From: Clostridia bacterium
Lineage (GTDB): Bacteria > Bacillota_A > Clostridia > Oscillospirales > CAG-272
Assembly: GCA_017652965.1 (NCBI GenBank)
Contig: JAGBZZ010000222.1
Coordinates: forward strand, 1-5,148
DNA: 5,148 bases
Reading direction: 5' to 3'
Below are positions 1 through 5,148 of the stretch, piece by piece. The notes under the pieces are model-generated. The model did not search any database, was not told the DNA's origin, and worked only from the letters and a program-made list of their open reading frames with translations. The first letter of the stretch is position 1. Each line of letters begins with the position of its first letter. The position numbers were made by a program, and so were the translations under genes.

Positions 1-13
1 ATAGTTTTGAACA

Positions 14-20
14 TCCTTTC
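14..20 (-). promoter_or_regulatory. Possible ribosome binding site of a gene left of the window
   Basis: On the minus strand this reads GAAAGGA, a plausible Shine-Dalgarno sequence about 7-13 bases into the transcript expected from the promoter at 34-62. No convincing start codon follows inside the window. The ATG at 14-12 overlaps the site itself, and the remaining 11 bases contain no ATG, GTG or TTG at a workable distance. Either the start codon lies just beyond the left edge or this is a chance purine run. Confidence 0.3.
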
Positions 21-33
21 AAAAGATGGAATT

Positions 34-62
34 ATTATAACACATTTATTTTAAAAAAGCAA
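34..62 (-). promoter_or_regulatory. Strong sigma-A-type promoter reading out of the left edge
   Basis: On the minus strand there is a -35 element TTGCTT (62-57), a 17-base spacer, and a perfect -10 element TATAAT (39-34). A TG one base upstream of the -10 makes it an extended -10. Transcription would start near position 27 and run left, out of the window. It lies downstream of the terminator that ends the transporter-glycosidase operon, so the next gene leftward is probably a separate transcription unit on the same strand. The AT-rich spacer and consensus match make this the best-looking promoter here. The gene it serves is not visible. Confidence 0.7.
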
Positions 63-100
63 CATCCTGCCTTTGACTAAACAAGAGAACAAATAAATAT

Positions 101-146
101 CCACTCGCATAGTGAAGCGACCCCTCTTTAGTTCACTATCGCGTGG
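101..146. repeat. Imperfect palindrome upstream of the left-edge promoter
   Basis: ATAGTGAA (109-116) is exactly repeated in inverse as TTCACTAT (132-139), separated by 15 bases. The flanks extend the symmetry imperfectly: CGC at 106-108 can pair with GCG at 141-143 after a one-base bulge, and CCAC at 101-104 faces GTGG at 143-146. There is no T-tract after either arm, so it does not look like a terminator. It lies about 40-85 bases upstream of the -35 of the leftward promoter at 34-62, a position where an activator or repressor could bind. Function is unknown. It could also be a structured RNA end or chance. Confidence 0.45.
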
Positions 147-163
147 TTTTCGTTATACAAAAA

Positions 164-190
164 GAGGAATTGTGCAAAACACAATTCCTC
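164..190. terminator. Bidirectional intrinsic terminator after the glycosidase-like gene
   Basis: A perfect 11-base-pair stem, GAGGAATTGTG (164-174) with CACAATTCCTC (180-190), closes a 5-base CAAAA loop. On the minus strand the stem is followed by five T residues (163-159), and on the plus strand by A and six T residues (191-197), so it can work in both directions. It begins 20 bases after the stop codon of the glycosidase-like gene, as expected for the end of that leftward operon. Confidence 0.9.
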
Positions 191-210
191 ATTTTTTGCT
201 ATTTTTCGTG

Positions 211-1833
211 TTACGGGGTGGGCGTGAGGAGGATCTCGAACGAAATGCGACCGTTTGCCTCACAGGTAAGATCGAGATAGAGAGAGTCGGCAACCGTGCT
301 GAGTGTATAAGGGGTATCGACGCCATCAAGGAGGAGACCCTTGACGGTGCGCCCCTTGGGAATAAGGATGTGTGCTTTCACCTGCTTGGCCGGGGAGTAA
401 ACGTCATAACGCATGCCGACGTCGGTAAGGATGTAGCGCACGTCCACAAGGGTGGCGGTGGCCTCATAGCCTGTCAAATAACGAAGCTCGGTATAATGGG
501 TGACCGGGAATTTCGGAGAAAAGCCGAGGACATCATACCGCACGCCAAGGTCAAGGATGCCCGCAAGCCCCTCGTCCACCGCGCTGATCAGGGCGGCCGC
601 GCCCCAGGCGCTCGGCCCCATTTCGGGCTGGGGGGTAGAATCTGTATGGTAGAGGAAATAGGTGGTGCCGTCGCGCTCCACAAGCTCTATAAAGCGGCGG
701 ATGATATCCCAGCCGTACTCCTCATAGCCGTTATTGAAGGCCGCCTTGGCAAGCTCGCCTGCCGTAAAGGGCGAGATCGCCCCGTTGACGTACTTCCCCT
801 TTTTGTGGGTATAGAAGCTCTCGTACGGGGGGTCGATCGTGAACCATTCGGCAAAGTGAGAGGTGGTCTTTCTGCGTGCCATGTACTCTTCTATGATCGC
901 ACGGGACATGGCAAGATCGGTAACCCCGCGGTTGATATCGTAGGTGTTGGAAAGCGACAGACGCTCGCCCTCCAAGCCGTCAAGCCCCTCATGACCGAGG
1001 TGAAGCTGGTGGATAAAGAAGCGCCCGTTCCAAAGGTGGCGATGCATATTCTCGCGGAGGATGGCGGCACGTGCCTCCCACTCCTTAGCCTTTTCCTCAT
1101 TGCCAAGCCTGCGGTTGAACCAGGCCAGCTGATGCATGGCCGCATAAACGCCCGAGTTATCGCCGTGCATCAGCGACATCGGCTCGCCCTCGTTGATGCT
1201 TCTGTTTTTGTTTTCATTGGTGAAATCCCAGGTGTCAATGGTAAAGGGACGCATGACAAGCCCGTGTGCCGTATCAAAGCGCTTAGGATCCGAGGTGATA
1301 TAGTCGATCCCCTTTTCAAGGGCGGGCAGGACCCGCCTAAGCCAGGCATCGTCCCCCGTGATCTTATAGAGGTAGAACGCCCCCTCCACCACAAGATACT
1401 CGATATCGGCCTCCAGCTCCAGCCGTACCAGCGACAGGTTATCCTCAGGGTAGAAAACGCGGCAATCCTCCTCCACGAGGCTCCAGTGGCGATCGTCCAT
1501 CTGCTTGATCAGCTCATAAAACTGGCCGTCCTCGCGCTGGGTCTCGATGATGAAATTCAAGAAGGAATAAAGGTCATACTCCCAGTGCTTCATCGCCTTC
1601 ATGGTGTGCACGTGGTCGCGGATCCAGTTTTTGTCCACCATCAGGATCTTGCCGTCGATAAAGACAAGCGAGCGCTCGCAAAGGATGGCGTTCCGCAGTT
1701 GATGCAAAAGAAGCCCAAGGCGCGGGTCGGTGGTCGTCATCACCGAGGGAAAGCCAAGCTCACGGTTGTTGTAGGTGCCGTTCGGCTTCCCACCGATGCG
1801 CATAGCGGGAAGCTTGTGCTGAAATTCGATCAT
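211..1833 (-). CDS. Six-hairpin glycosidase-like protein, cytoplasmic, family unassigned
   Basis: This 540-residue protein has the look of an (alpha/alpha)6-barrel glycoside hydrolase. A helical region runs from about residue 40 to 425, rich in W-R-D-type and aromatic motifs: NWIRDH (69-74), TWDF (201-204), MHGDNSG (222-228), WFTIDPPYESFY (330-341) and GPSAWGAAAL (406-415). It is followed by an all-beta C-terminal domain (about 430-540) like the one that closes GH65-, GH78- and GH94-type enzymes. The NWIRDH motif resembles substrate-binding motifs of inverting six-hairpin enzymes. Candidate catalytic acids are D73, D203, E207 and D225, but I cannot assign them. There is no signal peptide or membrane segment, so it should act in the cytoplasm on an imported glycoside. 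The start is supported by AAGGAGA (1847-1841), 7 bases from the ATG. It lies 18 bases downstream of the transporter gene, so the two are almost certainly cotranscribed. The hydrolase fold is fairly sure; the exact family and substrate are not. Confidence 0.8.
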   Translation of the reverse strand: MIEFQHKLPAMRIGGKPNGTYNNRELGFPSVMTTTDPRLGLLLHQLRNAILCERSLVFIDGKILMVDKNWIRDHVHTMKAMKHWEYDLYSFLNFIIETQREDGQFYELIKQMDDRHWSLVEEDCRVFYPEDNLSLVRLELEADIEYLVVEGAFYLYKITGDDAWLRRVLPALEKGIDYITSDPKRFDTAHGLVMRPFTIDTWDFTNENKNRSINEGEPMSLMHGDNSGVYAAMHQLAWFNRRLGNEEKAKEWEARAAILRENMHRHLWNGRFFIHQLHLGHEGLDGLEGERLSLSNTYDINRGVTDLAMSRAIIEEYMARRKTTSHFAEWFTIDPPYESFYTHKKGKYVNGAISPFTAGELAKAAFNNGYEEYGWDIIRRFIELVERDGTTYFLYHTDSTPQPEMGPSAWGAAALISAVDEGLAGILDLGVRYDVLGFSPKFPVTHYTELRYLTGYEATATLVDVRYILTDVGMRYDVYSPAKQVKAHILIPKGRTVKGLLLDGVDTPYTLSTVADSLYLDLTCEANGRISFEILLTPTP

Positions 1834-1851
1834 CCTGTTTTCTCCTTATAC

Positions 1852-2703
1852 TTATAGTATTCCGATCACGGCGATGGCCGCCGTGCCAAGCAAAAGGCCT
1901 GCAATGCGTCGTGCGCTAAGCCTTTCTTTTGTAAACAACACGCTACAGATTGCAGAGATTATTACCACGCCCCCGTTGAAAAACGGAAAGAAGACGATGG
2001 CATCCAGCTCTCCCGAAAGATAGATGTTGAGGCGGTTATATGCACAGCTTAAAAGGCCGGAGCCGATGGCGATCCACAAAAAGTGGCGATCGATGCCGCC
2101 GGCGTGCGCCCTTTGCCCCCGCGCCGAAAGGCAAAGAAGCAGAAACAGCAGCGACATCACAAGGGCGGCAACGATCATCATATCGTTGGCCGATGACGCG
2201 GTTTTGGAAAAGGCCTTAAAGGAAATGCCGACCCCCGCACCGAAGAGGAGAAAGAAGATCGCAAAAAGGATCCATCCCCGCCGCATGCCGCCGCCCGTGC
2301 CGCGCTTATAGGTCACAAGCGCGATGGCAAAGAGAAGCAGTGCAAGCCCGACCCCGTCGCCAATGCTGACCCGCTCCCCCCATGCGAAATAGCAAACAAG
2401 GATAGAAAGCAAAAGCGAGCCGTTCCCCATCAGCGTTGTGACAGACACAGGCCCCGTGTTCATGGCCAGGGTCTTAAAGAAGATAAAGAGGGCCTGCACC
2501 GCGCCGTACACAAGCCCAAAGAGAAGGACTGTGCGGTCGATATGGAGGTGAAAGCCGTTAAGGGAAAGGAGGCACACAAGCCACACGCACGCCGTGATAA
2601 GGTTCAAGCGATACACGGCAAGGGCCGACGTGAGCCTTGCCTTATGCAAAAGGATCCCGTTAAGAGATGCGAAAACGATCGACAAAAAAAGCAAAAAAAG
2701 CAT
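1852..2703 (-). CDS. EamA/DMT-superfamily membrane transporter
   Basis: This 283-residue, highly hydrophobic protein has about ten predicted membrane helices, roughly at residues 1-18, 27-48, 58-80, 84-107, 113-131, 142-164, 174-193, 207-223, 233-257 and 266-283. This is the standard two-times-five layout of drug/metabolite transporters. The internal duplication is visible: the end of helix 4 and start of helix 5 carry GERVS (109-113) and the matching place in the second half carries KERLS (259-263), each followed by a Gly/Ala/Leu-rich helix. Family members export or import small metabolites such as amino acids, sugars or nucleotide sugars, and the substrate cannot be read from sequence. The start has an AAGGA-type ribosome binding site (2715-2711) 7 bases upstream. 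It is the first gene of the operon, with the glycosidase-like gene 18 bases downstream, which suggests a glycoside or sugar substrate. That is unusual, because glycosidases are more often paired with ABC, PTS or MFS carriers. Confidence 0.88.
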   Translation of the reverse strand: MLFLLFLSIVFASLNGILLHKARLTSALAVYRLNLITACVWLVCLLSLNGFHLHIDRTVLLFGLVYGAVQALFIFFKTLAMNTGPVSVTTLMGNGSLLLSILVCYFAWGERVSIGDGVGLALLLFAIALVTYKRGTGGGMRRGWILFAIFFLLFGAGVGISFKAFSKTASSANDMMIVAALVMSLLFLLLCLSARGQRAHAGGIDRHFLWIAIGSGLLSCAYNRLNIYLSGELDAIVFFPFFNGGVVIISAICSVLFTKERLSARRIAGLLLGTAAIAVIGIL

Positions 2704-2735
2704 ACCCGTGTCCTTTCCTTTGTACGGATATGCTT

Positions 2736-2764
2736 ATTGTAGAGGATGCAGGCCGAAATGTCCA
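2736..2764 (-). promoter_or_regulatory. Promoter of the transporter-glycosidase operon
   Basis: On the minus strand there is TGGACA (2764-2759) as -35, a 17-base spacer, and TACAAT (2741-2736) as -10. Each differs from the consensus by one base. Transcription would start near 2729, leaving a leader of about 25 bases that contains the ribosome binding site of the transporter. The -35 element lies about 40 bases from the -35 of the divergent regulator promoter, so a regulator bound between them could affect both. Confidence 0.65.
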
Positions 2765-2786
2765 TACGCTGATACCGCATTTTTTT

Positions 2787-2827
2787 GCGATTTTTAAGCA
2801 TTTCTTGATTTTTTAGCGGTTTTATGC
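2787..2827 (+). repeat. Direct repeat in the divergent promoter region, possible AraC-type operator
   Basis: GCGATTTTTAAGC (2787-2799) and GCGGTTTTATGC (2816-2827) are similar half-sites in the same orientation, 29 bases apart and each preceded by a run of T or T/A. An ACCGC (2774-2778) is also present as the inverse of GCGGT (2816-2820). AraC-family proteins commonly bind as dimers to two direct-repeat half-sites about three helical turns apart. The downstream copy fills the spacer of the regulator's own promoter, where binding would repress it; the upstream copy lies between the two divergent promoters. The region is T-rich, so some of the similarity could be compositional. Confidence 0.4.
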
Positions 2828-2833
2828 TATACT
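2805..2833 (+). promoter_or_regulatory. Promoter of the AraC-family regulator gene
   Basis: TTGATT (2805-2810) as -35, a 17-base spacer, and TATACT (2828-2833) as -10, with TG at 2825-2826 forming an extended -10. Transcription would start near 2840, about 24 bases before the ATG. The ribosome binding site GGAGG (2855-2859) sits 4 bases before the ATG at 2864. Confidence 0.72.
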
Positions 2834-2863
2834 TTTATCGTTATTTAAACCTTTGGAGGCCGT

Positions 2864-3670
2864 ATGAAGGCTGAAGTCTATCATTTTGACCACCTGCCGC
2901 TTTCCCGCCTGCGATCCTACATTTTTCAAAACGTGGGCGGCCGCCCCCTGACGGCGATCTACCACTCACACGATTTTTACGAGATCATCTGGCAGTGGCG
3001 CGGGCGCACCGAGAAAACCGTAAACGGCGAGGCGGTGGCACTGGCGGCCGGGCAGGCGCTTCTTCTGCGCCCGGGGGACGCGCACGTCTTTTCCTTTCAG
3101 AGCGAGGATGCCACGGTCATCTCGCTTTCGGTAAGGGGGGAGGAGCTTGAGCACGTGGCCGCCATCTATGCGCCGGGGCTTGTCGGATACATCACCGCCG
3201 CGGCACAGCCGATCCCCTTTGCCCTGCCAAGCGGCGAGTGCCCCCTGTGCGAGACCGAATTTGACTGCAAGCACCTTCTTTCCTTTTTCCTGCACGCCTA
3301 TATCACGGCGTTCGGCTTTTCCGAGGCGCCGCCCATGCCTACGCCCATGCTTTTGACACTGGCCGAGCAAATGCGCGAGCGTGAAAACCTGCGCCGCGGA
3401 ATCGCCGCCGCCACAGCCATTTCACACTATAGCCAGTGCCACCTGGCACGCCTTGTGCGCGCACAGCTTGGCATGGGGCTGAAGGAGTGGATCAACTCCT
3501 TGCGCCTTACGGTGGCCGAGGAGGAGCTTCTCCTTACGCGCAAGCCCATCCCGCTTATTGCCGAGGAGGTCGGCTTTTCCAGCCTCAGTCATTTTTCAAA
3601 GCTCTTTAAGGAAAGGTTCGGCGTGACCCCCGCCGCCATGCGGCGAAAGCGCCGGCTTCTGACGGTGTAG
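2864..3670 (+). CDS. AraC-family transcriptional regulator with N-terminal cupin sensor
   Basis: This 268-residue protein is a typical two-domain AraC/XylS regulator. Residues about 10-100 form a cupin-like ligand-sensing domain with the common YHSHDFYEI motif (33-41) and the RPGDAH turn (69-74); H34, H36, E40 and H74 sit where cupins often place pocket residues. Residues about 165-262 form the DNA-binding domain with two helix-turn-helix units, near 184-203 and 228-253. The second carries the family hallmark IAEEVGFSSLSHFSKLFKERFG. The usual P-x-x-[YF]-R end of the signature is TPAAMR here, with Met replacing the aromatic residue. The linker contains C126, C129, C135 and H137, spaced C-x2-C-x5-C-x-H. 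The protein most likely responds to a sugar or glycoside. Divergent placement next to the transporter-glycosidase operon makes that operon its likely target, by inference. Confidence 0.93.
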   Translation: MKAEVYHFDHLPLSRLRSYIFQNVGGRPLTAIYHSHDFYEIIWQWRGRTEKTVNGEAVALAAGQALLLRPGDAHVFSFQSEDATVISLSVRGEELEHVAAIYAPGLVGYITAAAQPIPFALPSGECPLCETEFDCKHLLSFFLHAYITAFGFSEAPPMPTPMLLTLAEQMRERENLRRGIAAATAISHYSQCHLARLVRAQLGMGLKEWINSLRLTVAEEELLLTRKPIPLIAEEVGFSSLSHFSKLFKERFGVTPAAMRRKRRLLTV

Positions 3671-3691
3671 GGAACGGAGGATTTTGTCATA

Positions 3692-3727
3692 GAAAGAAGG
3701 GCGGGTTGTTGAACTCCGCCCTCTTTC
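3692..3727. terminator. Terminator hairpin between convergent genes
   Basis: GAAAGAAGGGCGG (3692-3704) pairs with CCGCCCTCTTTC (3716-3727) with a single bulged A, around an 11-base loop. The GC-rich core AGGGCGG/CCGCCCT is flanked by pyrimidine tracts on both strands (TCTTTC on plus, TCTTTCT on minus), so it can serve both the rightward regulator gene, which ends at 3670, and the leftward oxidoreductase gene, which ends at 3746. The U-tracts are interrupted by C residues, so efficiency is uncertain. Confidence 0.75.
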
Positions 3728-3745
3728 CCATATTATTTCATAGGA

Positions 3746-4990
3746 TCATTTTTTTAGTTCCTCAAGGTACAATTCCATCTGTCTTTCGGTGGGGCTGTAA
3801 TCGGGGTGCGAGCAGCACGGCAGGGTGGGCTCCTCTCCGTTAGCCCCAAAGAACGGCGTCAGATCGTCATTTTCATACAGGCGTCGTTCCTCCTCCTTGC
3901 GAAAATCGGGAATATCGTAAACCTTACCGCCGTCAAGAACCGAGCGATGCGCCAATATGGCAACCGACGACATGGCGGTTGCGGAATAGATATCGAAGGG
4001 ATGCGGGGGCTGCTTGCCCTCCTTCACGCAGTTTACGAAGATCCGCGCCGTGATAAAGTCCGCGCCGCCGTGCCCCGATTTTTCGATCAACGCCTCATCG
4101 GGATCGTTCCAGGCAGGCCGATACTCCTGTTGCGTCTTCTCGCCCTCGGGGGTATCCCACCCGTTATAGCGGAGCATGATCGTATCGCCCTTCCCTCGCA
4201 TATTTTCTATCTGCCCTTTTGTTCCGCATACCCGATAGGCAATATGATGCCCGCCGTATGTCGAGCAGGCGGTAACACGGAACACCGAACCGTCATCGTT
4301 AAACGTTGTGATATTGGCCGCTCTGTCGGCGTTATGCGTGGCGCTTGGCGTATTATCCTCGTGTGGCTCGTACATCGCAAAGGCCGATACCTTTTTCGGG
4401 GTAGCGCCCGTTGCGTTCATAATAGGCCCTAAGGAGTGCGTGATATAATACGTACTCGGCAGAAAATGCCGCCAATGCTTCGGATAGAATTTAAAGGTTT
4501 GTGTAAATTCGGTATCCCAAGGGCTCACAGGGTGATTGTATTCCCCCTCGGCGTAGAGAATTTTCCCAAGCTTTCCGCTGTCGGCAATGCGCTTGATCTC
4601 GCGGTTGAATATCATTTGCGGATAATTCTCGGCCAGCATATAGATGCTTTTGCTCATCTCAAAGGCGCGCACCAGCTCTACGCCTTCCTTCATCGTACCG
4701 TTTGCAATGCACTCGCAAAATACGTGAATGTTGCGCTCAAAGCATTTGATCGCATACGGCGCGTGCTGATAGAAATTGTTTGCCATAATGACGGCATCCA
4801 TCGGGTGCTCGATAAACTCGTCAAAGCTCTCATATACGGCAACATTGGCGTCAAGCCCCTTCATCGCCTTGGCTCTGCGCTCCTCGTTGTTGTCACAAAT
4901 CGCCACGATCTCGGCATCAAGCAGCATAAAGTTTTTCGCCAGAGCCATACCTCTGCCAACGCCAAAAACGCCAACCCTGATGTTTTTCAT
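3746..4990 (-). CDS. Gfo/Idh/MocA-family oxidoreductase
   Basis: This 414-residue protein begins with a Rossmann fold: the dinucleotide-binding loop GVFGVGRG (7-14), then D33 at the end of the second strand, which usually favours NAD(H) over NADP(H). The C-terminal alpha/beta domain (about 125-350) carries the AENYP stretch (120-124), ITHSLGPI (183-190), GTKGQIEN (256-263) and GHGGADF (306-312). H185 in THSLGP is a candidate active-site residue. The EKP motif usual in the family reads ECI (93-95), so the common lysine is missing. Members oxidise or reduce sugars, inositols and related polyols, and some use NAD in a glycoside-cleaving cycle. The exact substrate is unknown. I place the start at 4990 because AAGGAG lies 6 bases upstream and the Rossmann fold begins at residue 4. 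An in-frame extension to a TTG at 5146 would add 52 residues without family character and overlaps the promoter. The C-terminal tail (about 377-414) contains a CC pair and is longer than the core domain needs. Confidence 0.9.
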   Translation of the reverse strand: MKNIRVGVFGVGRGMALAKNFMLLDAEIVAICDNNEERRAKAMKGLDANVAVYESFDEFIEHPMDAVIMANNFYQHAPYAIKCFERNIHVFCECIANGTMKEGVELVRAFEMSKSIYMLAENYPQMIFNREIKRIADSGKLGKILYAEGEYNHPVSPWDTEFTQTFKFYPKHWRHFLPSTYYITHSLGPIMNATGATPKKVSAFAMYEPHEDNTPSATHNADRAANITTFNDDGSVFRVTACSTYGGHHIAYRVCGTKGQIENMRGKGDTIMLRYNGWDTPEGEKTQQEYRPAWNDPDEALIEKSGHGGADFITARIFVNCVKEGKQPPHPFDIYSATAMSSVAILAHRSVLDGGKVYDIPDFRKEEERRLYENDDLTPFFGANGEEPTLPCCSHPDYSPTERQMELYLEELKK

Positions 4991-4996
4991 GATCTT

Positions 4997-5002
4997 CTCC
5001 TT
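4997..5002 (-). promoter_or_regulatory. Ribosome binding site fixing the oxidoreductase start
   Basis: AAGGAG on the minus strand, 6 bases upstream of the ATG at 4990. It is a near-perfect Shine-Dalgarno sequence and decides the start codon against the longer open frame, which begins with TTG at 5146. Confidence 0.88.
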
Positions 5003-5116
5003 ATCCGTGTATTTTTTGTACGGGAATAAAGAACGGCGCAAAAATCCTGTATAAAAGAGGGCTCCCCGTTTTTCTTTTTGTGCCGCATATATTGTCCCTC
5101 GGCTTATCCTGTCACC

Positions 5117-5146
5117 ATTGTAACACAGCAAAGGGATCCCGTTCAA
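5117..5146 (-). promoter_or_regulatory. Probable promoter of the oxidoreductase gene, with long leader
   Basis: On the minus strand there is TTGAAC (5146-5141) as -35, an 18-base spacer, and TACAAT (5122-5117) as -10, with an upstream TG giving an extended -10. The start of transcription would be near 5110, leaving about 120 bases of untranslated leader. Within this leader CCGTTTTTCTTT (5066-5077, plus-strand reading) can pair imperfectly with AAAGAACGG (5028-5036). I recognise no riboswitch or T-box. The -35 sits two bases from the window edge, so a better promoter further upstream cannot be excluded. Confidence 0.55.
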
Positions 5147-5148
5147 TG

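Noticed and set aside
112..1857. A 581-codon open frame on the plus strand, fully antisense to the glycosidase-like gene
   Set aside because: It starts with GTG without a ribosome binding site, runs through the terminator hairpin, and its translation shows no recognisable domain. The minus-strand frame has family motifs, a good ribosome binding site and operon context. Long antisense frames like this arise from codon bias.
2542..2801. Short open frames on both strands across the divergent promoter region
   Set aside because: They overlap the promoter elements and the transporter start, disagree with each other, and have no credible start signals.
2966..3370. A 134-codon minus-strand open frame inside the AraC regulator gene
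   Set aside because: Basic, low-complexity translation and no ribosome binding site; a shadow of the regulator frame.
3806..5029. Two plus-strand open frames (3806-4432 and 4436-5029) antisense to the oxidoreductase
   Set aside because: They mirror the Gfo/Idh/MocA gene, lack ribosome binding sites and resemble no family.
5044..5112. ATCCTGT present twice (5044-5050 and 5106-5112) in the oxidoreductase leader and once near 1832
   Set aside because: Seven-base matches at irregular spacing; the copy near 1832 falls at the glycosidase start codon. Too weak to call an operator.
4991..5146. N-terminal extension of the oxidoreductase to a TTG at 5146
   Set aside because: The added 52 residues have no family similarity and lie over promoter and leader sequence, and an AAGGAG site sits directly before the ATG at 4990.

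Overview
The window looks like part of a carbohydrate-handling locus from a low-to-mid-GC Firmicute, most likely an uncultured gut Clostridia member. This is an inference from three things: strong AAGGAG-type ribosome binding sites, sigma-A-like promoters with extended -10 motifs, and the protein families present. No species call is possible. There are four complete genes and no RNA genes, insertion sequences, CRISPR arrays or broken genes.

Layout, left to right. Bases 1-210 have no gene. They hold a strong leftward promoter (34-62) for a gene that starts beyond the left edge, an imperfect palindrome (101-146), and a bidirectional terminator hairpin (164-190). Next is a leftward two-gene operon: a ten-helix DMT/EamA-type membrane transporter (1852-2703), followed after 18 bases by a cytoplasmic six-hairpin glycosidase-like protein (211-1833). 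A 160-base divergent promoter region (2704-2863) separates this operon from a rightward AraC-family regulator (2864-3670). The regulator converges on a leftward Gfo/Idh/MocA-type oxidoreductase (3746-4990), with a terminator hairpin between them (3692-3727). The oxidoreductase has its own promoter near the right edge and a leader of about 120 bases.

Working model (inference): the AraC-type protein senses a sugar or glycoside through its N-terminal cupin and controls the divergent transporter-glycosidase operon, and perhaps the nearby oxidoreductase. The transporter would move a small glycoside, sugar or product across the membrane. The glycosidase-like protein, which has no signal peptide, would act on it in the cytoplasm, and the NAD-dependent oxidoreductase would oxidise or reduce a related sugar. 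The substrate cannot be read from the sequence.

I did not find a clearly new class of system. The points most worth following are the glycosidase-like protein of unassigned family paired with a DMT transporter, the oxidoreductase lacking the usual EKP lysine, and repeated elements in the divergent promoter region.
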